A stretch of DNA of 64,000 bases from Leuctra nigra (taxonomy: Eukaryota > Arthropoda > Insecta > Plecoptera > Leuctridae). A program made the translations under genes and the position numbers. Shown piece after piece: positions 1 through 60,800 of this stretch (positions are counted from its first letter, which is position 1; each line of letters begins with the position of its first letter). Below the pieces are notes generated by a model. It had not been told where the DNA came from. It searched no databases and saw only the letters and a program-made list of their open reading frames with translations. The stretch covers positions 34,749,060-34,813,059 of the forward strand of contig OW203768.1 of NCBI GenBank assembly GCA_934045905.1, written 5' to 3'.

Positions 1-192
1 CCCTTTACGGTGATAGGTCACTCTAAATATAAAACGAATATCGTAACAAGAATCTATGTAAATGTAGGTATCTTTCGATTGAATGATCAAAACTTAAAAT
101 CGCCCTGTAATGTGAAAAATAGTAAATATTAAGAAGAGGGTGACATTTTACCACCCCCTTACTAGTTTTGACCTAAATTAAATTTTTTATAT
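1..192. other. AT-rich flank, presumably Prp16 intron
   Basis: No coding signal or RNA gene is visible. It precedes the first recognisable Prp16 exon, so it is presumably intronic. Confidence 0.4.
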
Positions 193-1512
193 GGCTCATT
201 CCATTCTACTTCACCCAAAGTCGTTGCGCCTAGAATTTTGATTTTTTTTATATTTTGCACAGTTGTTCCTACATATAAGCTGATGTCAAATCTCTAGTTT
301 CAGTTCGTTTCAAGTCGGAGTTCTCAAATTACGTGTAATTAAAGATGGCGCGGACGGGAAAATCGGTGTTTTTAAGCTTCCAGGAGAAATGCTGCCATTT
401 CCATACTATTCAAGTTAACAGAACGATCTTTGCGGCGTTTTGTTCATAAAAGATCGGTCTATAATTATGTTATTTACAATTTTGCTGTATATGGAACCCT
501 TCATAATGTAATTTGCCCTCAAACTTTGACTAAAATTCTTAAATTTTTCCAATATTTGAGGCATGATTATGAATAGAAGGAAGTGATGGTTCAAATACCC
601 AATTTTATTTTAGTTTCACCTTATATGTTAGAATAGATTTTCACACTTCATTGTTAGTTTTTATTAATTGTTTTTTACAAAAAAAAAGTCAAAACCCTAA
701 AAAGTACAATTTTTGGTCCCATTTTCCTCAGGCGGGGGACCAGATAAAAATTTCCGCTCAACGGCAAAATAACCAGCATTACTTGATGTATAATTGCTGC
801 AAGTTTGGACTTGTTTTTTTAACGGGTGCGGAAATGCATTTTCGCACCTGGAAATGCACGCGAAAATTCATTTCCACACCCGTTAAAAAAACAAGTCCAA
901 ACTAGCAGCAATTATACATCAAGTAATGCTGGTTATTTTGCCGTTGAGCGCAAATTTTTATCTGGTCCCCCACCTGAGGAAAATGCGACCAAAAATGGTA
1001 CTTTTTAGGGTTTTGACTTTTTTTTGGTAAAAAACAATTAATAAAAACTAACATTGAAGTGTGAAAATCTATTCTTACATATAAGGTGAAACTAAAATAA
1101 AATTGGGTGTTTGAACCATCACTCCCTTCTATTCATAATCATGCCTCAAATATTGGAAAAATTTAAGAATTTTAGTCAAAGTTTGAGGGCAAATTACATT
1201 ATGAAGGGTTCCATATACAGCAAAATTGTAAATAACATAATTATAGACCGATCTTTTATGAACAAAACGCCGTAAAGATCGTTCTGTTAACTTGAATAGT
1301 ATGGAAATGGCAGCATTTCTCCTGGAAGCTTAAAAACACTGATTTTCCCGTCCGCGCCATCTTTAATTACACGTAATTTGAGTACGCCGACTTGAAACGA
1401 ACTTAAACTAGAGATTTGATATCAGCTTATATGTAGGAACAACTGTGCAAAATATAAAAAAAATCAAAATTCTAGGCGCAACGACTTTGGGTGAAGTAGA
1501 ATGGAATGAGCC
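193..1512. mobile_element. Foldback element with ~640-bp inverted arms
   Basis: The left arm (193 to about 830) starts GGCTCATTCCATTCTACTTC. It reappears as its reverse complement from about 880 to 1512, ending GTAGAATGGAATGAGCC. The arms are nearly identical apart from scattered substitutions and small indels. Only about 50 bp separate them, and this spacer is itself partly palindromic (AACGGGTG and its complement). No transposase frame is present; two short frames at 651-1008 are fragments of the arms. This is a MITE or foldback-type element. The superfamily is unknown because no clear target duplication was found. Confidence 0.8.
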
Positions 1513-2202
1513 CTATATTATTTGGACCCTGTTACAATTTATCGTAAGTCAAGTGGTATGTTTTATTTGTACAGTTCTTTGAAATTAATATTTAAATGAA
1601 ACCATCCCTCAAACTTTGAAATTTTGCCACCCCCTAACGGGGGTAGGTATGAAATACTTCCTGTGGTCACAGCAAATGGTTATATTTTCTCTACAACATA
1701 TCCAAAATTCACAATTTTATCACCAAACCCCGAAATGTTTCGTTAAATGGCTCTTTGCAGCTCGACTATAGAGAAACCCCGCCTACCGTGGCGGCGACGT
1801 CACGGAATCAGCCGCCTATGGGTTATATGGGAATAACTTTCAAACTAGAGCTCGTAGAGACGTCCCGGTTTCGGCGTTGGACTTTTTAGAATGATTTGCA
1901 CCTTTTATTTTAATAACAGCGGGCCTTTAACGTGACGAACTTTACCACGACTGCTTCTTTGCAGCTTCACCTTCAATCATCATTTCATTCAATCCCCTGG
2001 TAATTGAATTCACATGAGATGTTCTTAGCAAACAGTTTATTTTTTTGATTCAATAGTAATCATACTATAGTAGGTAGGTAGGTACCTAGATACCTAGGTC
2101 AATAATAAGTGCATGTGCTTCTAGGTTATAAACTTCTTTTGAAGGATTTACAGAAAACGCTGGTCTATTAATAATAACCTTACCCTGCTTTGTATCACAA
2201 AG
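1513..2202. other. Prp16 intron sequence, nothing recognised
   Basis: Between the foldback element and the first visible Prp16 exon. A GC-richer patch near 1780-1870 has no clear frame and no similarity I recognise. A run of the tetramer GTAG lies near 2071-2090. Confidence 0.4.
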
Positions 2203-51024
<48,822 letters not shown>

Positions 51025-51590
51025 ATCTCTCGAGTCGAGCCGAGATCCAGTGAGTACGTCTGACTTACACGGTCCGTGGCACGCTTCACATCGTAACGAT
51101 CTACCAGAAGCTCAATAACGTTGTTGATGATGTGGCGATTCATTTACATAGTTCAAGTATTGTCTTAAATGCAACCCATTGTGTCCATTGTTATTTTGTC
51201 ATTGAAGGTGACAAATTATCAAGTTTTTACATCCAGTCATACATGTTGATGTTTTACATCTGTCATGGCAAAACAAAACCATTCATTACATTGATATTTA
51301 TTTTTACTACTTTGCTGTAGTACTGCCAACTGTCAATGTATGAAATTATACAAAAAATATATTTTTTTGAATGACCTATTATATTGAACAGATGTTTATT
51401 GGTATAGTAAGTACAAACGACATTTTATATTCTTTACACGATTACTAATTATGGCCATATTATTTTAACGTGTGATTTACAATATCTTCAATCTGACACA
51501 TTTCCGGCAAAACTAGTAAAATTCTTAATATTAACGGGTTAAATATAATTGTTGGTAGATGTAGGTAGGTAGTCTTACATTTAATTCATA

Positions 51591-51600
51591 TTTATTTATT
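51591..51600 (-). terminator. Candidate poly(A) signals of MCMDC2
   Basis: TTTATTTATT on the + strand reads as two overlapping AATAAA signals on the - strand, about 145 bp past the MCMDC2 stop. Confidence 0.5.
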
Positions 51601-51688
51601 AAAGAAAGACATGTAGGTATGCTAGATAGTTTTAAGTGTTGTACATAGTTAAGGTACTAGACTAAGTATTGTAATAATAACTGAATGC

Positions 51689-51694
51689 AATAAA
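51689..51694 (+). terminator. Candidate poly(A) signal of Prp16
   Basis: AATAAA about 665 bp after the stop codon; the only good candidate seen before the MCMDC2 coding region. Confidence 0.55.
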
Positions 51695-51743
51695 CCAGCG
51701 GGTAACTGCTGGTATAATTATTGTACAATCGACTTCTTATTCG

Positions 51744-51839
51744 TTACTCTTCACTGTTGAACAGCAATGGATCGTCACCGAGCACTGACTTGATAAATAT
51801 CCGCAACCAAGAGTCAAACTGTCGCATCTCGGTATCCAC
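51744..51839 (-). CDS. MCMDC2: MCMDC2 last exon
   Basis: Encodes VDTEMRQFDSWLRIFIKSVL, then GDDPLLFNSEE and TAA, aligning with the human tail. The acceptor is GACTCTAG, phase 0. Confidence 0.9.
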   Translation of the reverse strand: MDTEMRQFDSWLRIFIKSVLGDDPLLFNSEE

Positions 51840-54800
51840 CTAGAGTCAGAGATTAAACTTAGTTCATCCCAACTTCCACATTCAATAATCATTAATTTAT
51901 AGGTATAATTATTTAACATAAGTCTGTTCTGCAATCAACAAATGAATGATGATAGAGATAGAAAGGGTAGGGATGGAGGGTGGGAAGGAGAAAGTTATGG
52001 CCTATTAGTAAGGAACCTTCACATCATTTGCCTCTCGACTGAGGGAACCGATGAAAAACCTCAGTCTGGAAGGACAGCCGTACTCTAAACCGCCGTTCTG
52101 CAATTTTATACAAGTCCAAATGGTTGACCCATCATTGAACCAGGCATGGCAAAACACGGGCCAAACATACGTTTCAAGTGAACACTAAAGACAGGGTCAT
52201 ACCATCTGGGCATTGTTGAGGCATCGTTGCGGCGCTGGACTCGCGCAACAATGTCCGAACAAGCTGGAGAATGTGTCTTCGTAGAGATACAGCGCCGCGA
52301 GCGCATCATCGTAGTCCGCGACGATGCTCAAGCGGAGACGGGCGTGCGCTTCAGTCAGCGCCGTGCTGATAGAATGAACAAGTGATGTGATGTGATTGTC
52401 TTGACCATTGACCAACGAGTCCAGTCATAAGTTAGATCATTTTAAAATATTTACAATCTAACACAATAATTATTTTATGAATGTGTCAGATTGTTAGTCT
52501 GATGTCCCTAAACAATATGGATGATATTGATTACTAGTAATTATTAATGTGTGCACTTTTTGAGTGTCGTTGAGATTGCTCTTCTAACATTTGAATTTAA
52601 TTTTACCTTAAATTTAAATGGGAGTCTTCAATTTTCATTTTGAAAAAGTCCGAATTCGACTAGGTAATTCAGTTTGCATTCATTTTTTATCATCCCAAAT
52701 TTGAGTAATTTTGAACCTACCCCTTGCATGTTAATTGAACAGGAAACTTTGCAACTCTGCAGTTTAGTTTTCGAAGCGCACATCTGCGTTTCCTGTAATA
52801 ATGTTGACCACACCAGCTGCGTACTCACATGGTGTTGATGGCACCGACTGGCAGACAGTCGGGCCGCGTGCGACGACTGGCCACGAAGTAGTTGCGAATC
52901 AGCTGAGTCGCATCCTCGCTCAGAGCCACTTGCCATCCGATCACGGCTCGCAAGTACTGCCAACGTAGGAACACATACAATACACAGGGGGCAACATAAT
53001 GCTCAAAAATAAAAATAATTTTTTTTTTATAAATTGTTAAAAAAAAATATTTAGTCTACTTAGTCGTGATATTTCAAATCAAGTTGTGAGTAAAGGCTAG
53101 GCCACAATTGTCGTAATGCATAATGTTAAATGTTTAGTGTTTAATGTTTAATGTCTAAGAGCAATGGATGATAGGGTTTATGTGATATGGGCCACAATAT
53201 GTTATAGTGATTAGTGTTTAGTCACAGTGGTATAAGCAGGGCTCCCAGTGATACTATATTTCCTATTATTCCTATGTTTTGGGCAAGTGTAAATATTGTA
53301 CTATAATCCCTATATAAACCACATGTGTCCTATATTTCTATCAAATTGGATAATTTAATTTTTATTTTTATTTTGTAGATACCTTATAGGGTAAAATGGG
53401 TTAATTTATGCTTTCTAAATTCGTTTTGAAGAGTTAAAATTCAAAAATTTGCCCTGCGGGGCAATTCGAAATAGTTTTTTTTTTTATAGAAACTAAGAAA
53501 ATATTTCAAATTGCAACAGACAGAAAAAAGATCTTACTTTTCGTGTAGGTAATCAGTATCCTGAACCAAAGTTGAATACCGTGAAGTGAAATACATAGTC
53601 TTTTTGATAAATGTCGTTAATTTCCTAAGAAATAAAATCATAGTGTAAATCCCCAAAATTGCACGAAATTAAATGAATAAAATATTATTGGCCACTAAAC
53701 TTTATTCTTGTATTCAACATGTTCAGAAAAAAAATACTTATGTCTAGTATGCACGCTTAAAAATGCATGGAATCCATCAAGGCACACAACATTTTTCTAA
53801 AACAATGTGCCCCAGATCCACGTAAAGTAGGTTAGTCTCCTTCCCCCATAATTTATTCTGAGCGCTCATACAATTTTAATGTAGTACTTGTTGGTGTTCG
53901 AAGTTCCTGTAGTTCCTGTGTGTGTGTTCCTGTTGCGATCGAGAGAAAAAAGGATATTTTTTGTGCCGACGGTATACCTTATTCAGCGTTTAAACGTTTA
54001 TTGATATACTATATGTCGTCGCCTCATAATGTATTTGTTCTATGTCCAATTTTCACTTTTTCTGAGTTACATATTTTATATATTTTTATTCAGAGTTCAT
54101 TTGTTCTATGTCCACAGAGTGTATATCCGAATTCATAATAAATATTAAATTTTAATAGAGAAGCCGAAAACACTAGGTTTATGTCCACACATACACTTCT
54201 TGAATATTCATTTGGTTTAAGTCCATGAAAAACCATGCCGCTTTGTGTTCAAGTGTTCTATGTCCATGGACATAGAACAAATGTAATGGAAATCGACATA
54301 GAATCAATAGAATGGACATAAAAATCGTATCACACTGTATAGCTATATTCTAGAACTCAATTACGTAGAGTGCTATAAATTACGTAGGAAATATAATTTT
54401 GTTCAAATCAAGTCATAATCATGTTCAAGATTCAATTTAACGTGTGAATAATTGAACATAAACCATTATTTTTAACACAAACGTCAAACTCCAAAGATGC
54501 AATTGTTCCATGTCCATTTTTAGGGTGCATTTCTGAGGCCCCATGGGGTATTGCAAACAAATCTTATGTATTAATATGTAATTTATATACGTATGGATAC
54601 ATAAGTGCCAAAATTTTTGGATTTAAAAAATTTTATACATGTCTAATCAATTGTCAAACTTCAACCCTCGTTTTCTCGAAACAGCAATTGTTGGACATAG
54701 AACAAATACATTATGAGGCGACGATTTGTACTATAATTTTATTCTTAAATGTCCTATATTTTTCTCAAATTTGTCCTATATTATTTACATCAGTCACTGG

Positions 54801-57800
54801 GAGGCCTGTATAAGAATTGAATAAAACTCATTTCATACATAAGGTGACCATATTCGAGAGGAGTCAAACCGGGACAAAGTTTCTGAGTGATACAAAGGGG
54901 GGTCTGGGGGGCTTGCCCCCCAGAAAAATGCCGCGCAGCGAATTTTTTGAAATGCATCACTCAATTATGGCTTAAAATCACTTTAAAAGTATAGTTATTT
55001 TCAGGAAAGTAGGTAAACTAACGTGAAAAAATCTAGATCTTGTGGTTGGATGATGGAGTTTTTATGTGGTCATTGATGTCCGACCTACCGCCGTGAGCTA
55101 TTGACAGTATTGTCTCGCAGACCATGCACTTTATTTCGTGGTCATTATCAGTTTTTACCTTTTTCATAAACACAAACTCTTTCTTTAAGTCTTCGTTAAA
55201 TTTGCACTTCTAACAAGTAACAATAATATCACAGACAGATGAATGACAGGAACACAAACCGGCTAAACCAACTTAACACACGCCATCTTAACTTTCAACG
55301 AAATCGAAATCCGTGCGCATCTTCTTTTACGCATCTTAGATTTGACCGCTGTAGACAAAAGTTCCATCTAGCGCCGTTAGAGTGAACTACCGGGCGGGAC
55401 ATTTTAAGCGGCAATTTCAAAACCGGGACAAATGAGCCGTTTCGCAAAGGTTCTCGGGACACCGGGACAAGAGCATTAAAAACGGTACTGTACCGGTAAA
55501 ACCGGTACGTATGGTCACCTTATTCATACAACAAAACCTTACGACAAGCCAATCAGAATAGAATAGACTTACTACTACTGCTGCGCACCGTGGAGAAATT
55601 CAGAACTTGTAACTACAGTTAAAATTGCAGATAAGTGGCAGATTAATATTAAGCTATCATTTAAATAAGTAACTTACGAACTTTATAGCAGATTTTTCTT
55701 TCAAATGAAGGCTGTGAAACTTCAGGAGGTTCTGGAAATTACATGCATTTTGTAGTGCTACAAGCGCTCCTGCAGTTGAAATAAGACCCTATTGTGGCCC
55801 TCCTTACACATTAGACATTAAGCACTAAACACTAATCCTTAAACATTAAGCATTACGACAATTGAGGCCTAGCCTTAACTAAGTACATAATAACTTTAAT
55901 TTTAGTTTTATAATTGCACATATGCATTACCTACATTCTTCTGTAGGTATTATGTTTTTATTAATATAAAATTGTTTTTAGCCATAATGCTCGGTTACAA
56001 AGTTTTATTACATTACAAAAATTTCAAGATAATAATTTTGTTGATAAGTTTCTTTTGTCAATTTGATTTACCAAATGGGGAACCTCATTTCAGGATTAAA
56101 ATATTATTCTGTTTTTCTATAGGTACCGAACCTAGTTCTCGAATATAAATGTTAGAACAGACCTCTTTGAGATCCTTCTCTGGAATGATTGTTGTCTCGC
56201 AATCGGTCGTTCCTCCGTTGATTGCAGCTTCCAGAATGAATCGTGTTACTTCGTCGTCCTCTTTTCCCGCCTCCGTCAGGCACGGCAAACCAAACACACT
56301 GAAATATTTGCATCATTCTTTATACATTGTGTTACAGTTTACTTTATAATTTTGAATAGCTAGGTGGTTTATACCTGATGGTTGTTCGAATATTTTTGTG
56401 GTTCGTTGGTGTCATCTCTTTGCGTACGTCGGCTGGCCAATAGGACCACACCGCAGATCGTAGAGGAACATTTGCTGATTCAGATGAAACACTGCCCCTC
56501 TCCAATGCTAAATCAAATAATAAGTATTCATTAAGACTGCGTCGTTCCAGCCATGCAAAATCAAGAGTTCCGTTTCTGATTTTTTTATATAATCAAATGT
56601 CAATCTCTGTTGAAGTTTGGTTTAATGTTCAAGAATACTGAAATTCATCAAATCAGCAGCTATATAAACTCCAGTCCATGCTGTCTTGAGTCCTAGTTAG
56701 CATGGGCAGGTATAGGACTACCCATGTTAAAGAGGACTCAAGACTGCATGGAATGAACTTCGTAATCGAAATAAATTGTACACAGGTTCTATTTTGTTGA
56801 ATACATACCTAGGTAGTACACCCAACAAATAATAAAACGGTATTTGAACAAAACAGAATGACTGCTGGTCAGGTTCCTTGACAATCAATCCTTGTTATTA
56901 TCAATGAAATCAGAGCTCACCTACTAGAGTTAGATGACGAGCTAGCATAGACTTCATCGGATGATGATGATCGGATGATCACATTTTTTTTCAGCCAATT
57001 CATTTCTTTCAAATTCCGTTTTATCGAGTGTAGTTGGGTGTACTTTCTTCAAATTAATTTTAAATCATTTAAAAATGCCCACTGGCAAACTGTATTTTTT
57101 CTTAGAAGGCCCTGAAGGTATTCATCAGAATCTAATTGGATTCTTTCCAACAGCTCTACAGATACAATGCATGTTGATGTTACCATCAAGTATCGGTGAT
57201 CGCTGCGTTGCCAGTCTGTACTTGGCCCAATCCCCTGCATAGCAGACCCCCGTGGTAGCGAGCTGCAGCGCCCCCGCATCCCACCAGCTCGTGCCCTCCT
57301 CGTCGCACCGCGCACTGCTGCCAACTGTACAGCACTGCGACGCGACGCTCCGAGGAGCCAAGCGCGAGGATTGACTCATCAGCAGGTGCGATGTGAGGCT
57401 GTCTTCACCCACTGCTAGGAGATGCACCGGCCGTTCACTGTCCTGAGGAGAACACTGTTAGTTGTCTTCAGGCTGCCTTGATAGTTGCTGTCGTTGGGCC
57501 AGAGAGACTGGGGTGTTTTGGGGTTAGTGTGACGACCTCCCTCCATCTGTTATCAGTCTCTCGACAGCGCGGGTTGTGGAGGCCCGTGCTGTAAATGTTA
57601 CACCGTCCTTCGGATTGGACGTTAAGCCGTTGGCCTCCTTGGTACCTTTCGTCTGGAGTAGGCTACATGCCGGTACCGGGTTTCCTCTCCTCCCTTCTTT
57701 ATTACATTCTCACTAGTGGAGCCTGATGCGTTGAGATATTCATTATGAAGGAAGGGGAAAGAAGAGAAGAATAGTGTGCTGAGGGACAAAATCTAATTCT

Positions 57801-60800
57801 TATTTCAGGGCGCGCCAAAGATAGGACGATAATTTTGTCCGCCGTAAGCGCCACGATCGTTTTGAGGGCAAGTGTTTCATCTTTACTGAAATTCTTTGGT
57901 TTCAGTTTCTTTGGAATTTCACAACAGCTGATTTTTTGACAGCTTGACAGCTGACAGTTCAGACCTGTGTACAGTTTGTTCCTAAGGCAGACACACTCAT
58001 TGTTCTCGTTTTATAAGGTATCGTAAAATCGTTTGCTCTTATTGTATCCTCGACCATTTATTGCACATCCCTTGTTCGAGGTCGTTTACAACCTTGTAGC
58101 GCTTAGCTCGCTTAGGGTGTGGAATATTATTCCACAATGGTATGTATATATTTATGAGGTATGTTTTGACACTTTTAGGTTTTTACGATAGGGTCAGGTC
58201 CATTGTAAGTTTCCCTAATACATCATAAAACGAGAACAATGAGTGTGTCTGCCTTAGGAACAGAGTATAGTTCAAAATATTCGTTCAAAAGTAATTCCAC
58301 GCCTAGTAAATAATCATTTAAAGTTCCATTGTTACCCTAAAGTCATTGGAAACCATCAGTGTAAGTAGAACACTATTATTAACAAGGAATGTGTGGTTAT
58401 TAGACTGAAGCCGCCATTTTTCAAATGAAAGTCACCGCCGCCGATAGTTGACTGACAAACAGCCCGCTAATCTTACGAACTTGCTTTTGCCCTCAAAATG
58501 CATGTGCTGCCATCTGCTGGTTGTTTCGCTTTGCACATGCCCTTTTAAGGTTTGAATCTATTGATATTTGAGGGAATGTACAGTACTTTAATTATAATCC
58601 TGAAAGAATATGCCTGAGACAATCTCAGAAACCTTGCTCTAAGAGGGATAATGAATGCGTGAGTATAAAACGGAACACACTATCAAGTGAAAGCAGAAAG
58701 CAGCAGGAAGAATTGCTCTCTCATTGGCTGACTGCTGTCACGTGACCTTCTTGCCACTCTGCTATTCTGTCATGATAAAAAAAGCAGAGAGTAAACTTGA
58801 TAGTGTGGCCGGTGTTTATAAATAATGATACAACTCGACTACATTATTGACATTATTACTAAACTTAGAAAAGCGAGAACTTAGAACTTATAAATCATCT
58901 GATATATGAACTTTGTCTGTAACTTAAAAGGGTCGATCTTTCAATACTCTGCTAAATTTTAAACAGATGATTAGAAACTATATTATCATGGCAACAACCA
59001 GTGACATTCCTTCAATGATCACTAATAGTCCATCGCCTGATAAGAGTGGGAGCTCCCCCCCCCCCCCCCCCCCTTGCGGACTTGCTTTGACTATATTTTT
59101 TTGATAGGGTCATATTTGAAGTGAAAACTCACTTGTCTGCACTTTGACCCCTGGTGGGTGTGGTGTACAGGGGGGGTTAAAGTGCAATTTTTGGACTTTT
59201 TTTAGTACTTTATTAATTAATTGTGACCAGACGGTAGGTAGAGTCTGTCTGAACACATATTTAGAAATGGGATATAAAACTACACTGCACAGTATTTTTT
59301 AAAATCTCCTACCGTCAAGTCAAAATTTTGACTTTTTTCAAAAAAAATTAAAATGCTTTGAAAATAAAAAAGTGAAAATCAACCAATAGAAGGTTACCTT
59401 GGAAGATAATATAAGATGGTTTAAGGCCCTAATCAGTACTTGCGTAGCTCCCAAAAGGGAAAAAAATCATTTTTTTTTGACATTTTCAAAAATGTATGTG
59501 GTTCCGGTGCGGTTCTTGCTCTGTTAGTTGCTTGTGCTGGCCCTGAAAAGGGCCGTTAACAGCCACGTTTCGAGGCACTTGCTGTCCTCATCCTCAGGCA
59601 GGCTGGGTTGGAATGGCTAGATGGTAAAAGCCGGCTCTTAATCTGGCCTACTGTCGCAAGTAGGCGAGCCAATGGGAAAAGAGGAGGAATTGGCTGCGTG
59701 ACCAATGGGAGCACGGGTACTTCCGTCGAGTACCGCAGCCTGCGAGTCATCCGAGAAGCCATCGAGATCGAGCGTCGCCCGCACAACATGAACCAGCGGG
59801 ACGACTCGATCAGGCTGCCACATGCCTGGAAGCCGGTCATGGCGAAGATCACCGTCGCCCCGACCAAGCCGACATCACCGCCGCCGCCGACCATCGCGGA
59901 CCCGACCCGGGGAGCACTGACACGCAGTCGTGCCAGGGCCGAGCTCCAGCGGTCAACTGAGTGATCAGCTGAATAGACATCCCCCTCCACCGCCCCTCCA
60001 TCCCTACTCCTACTCACTTCCCGCGCTCCCATTGGTCACGCAGCCAATTCCTCCTCTTTTCCCATTGGCTCGCCTACTTGCGACAGTAGGCCAGATTAAG
60101 AGCCGGCTTTTCCCATCTAGCCATTCCAACCCAGCCTGCCTGAGGATGAGGACAGCAAGTGCCTCGAAACGTCGCTGCCAACGGCCCTTTTCAGAGCCAG
60201 CACAAGCAACTAACAGAGCAAGAACCGCACCGGAACCACATACATCCATCAAGGGCTCTGATCCACTACATCATATCATTTTCAAAAATATTTTTTACAT
60301 ACGTGATCAGAAGAAAATACTGTGAAATTTTTATCACATTCGGGAGTGGTAGTCATTAAGAGAAAAAAAAATATTTTGCATATGCCCCCGCAACCAAAAT
60401 TTCGATTTCTTCCACTTTTTGGGGTTTCTTAACTATGTTGGGCAGAATCACCCCCAACCCATGGGGATTTTCAGCGACCTAATATTTTTGATAGAGGGTC
60501 ATATTTTAAGTGAAAATTCACTTGTCTGCACTCTGGCGCCTGGGGGGTAGGGTGTGTAGAGAGGTATAATTTGGGAAATTTTGAGACGTTTTACAAATAA
60601 TTGTGACAATACGATAACATATTTTATATATCTGATTTTATATTTGTAAATAAGATATAAATAATCTATAGTGATAAATAGATATAGATATAGATAAAGA
60701 TAAGATTATCTGAATATTTTTATAAAGCGTTACCCCCCGGCGTCAAAATTTTGACTTTTTCACATATGTTTGAAAAGTAGTGTTTATACATGAAAAACAT

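Larger units (their letters stand above)
51025..51743. other. Convergent 3' UTR region of Prp16 and MCMDC2
   Basis: A + strand AATAAA lies at 51689-51694 and - strand AATAAA signals at 51591-51600. Cleavage downstream of each would make the two transcripts overlap by roughly 100-150 bp. No other gene lies between the stops. Confidence 0.7.
53094..55875. mobile_element. Harbinger-like element, 2.8 kb, with nested insertions
   Basis: The ends AGGCTAGGCCACAATTGTCG and the complement of CGACAATTGAGGCCTAGCCT are flanked by TAA (53091-53093, 55876-55878). It contains the element 53237-54808 and the hAT copy 54840-55522. Without these it is about 0.5 kb and noncoding. Confidence 0.75.

Noticed and set aside
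1741..1870. Possible host promoter or exon in a GC-richer patch
   Set aside because: No initiator, TATA box, splice-bounded frame or similarity to the Prp16 N-terminal region could be seen.
57049..57183. Extension of the MCMDC2 exon past the donor at 57183
   Set aside because: The read-through frame does not resemble MCMDC2, while splicing at GATG/GTAACA joins in phase to a recognisable next exon.
59608..59964. Host gene of 118 codons
   Set aside because: Its first third is terminal-repeat sequence and the rest matches the end of Penelope-like proteins.
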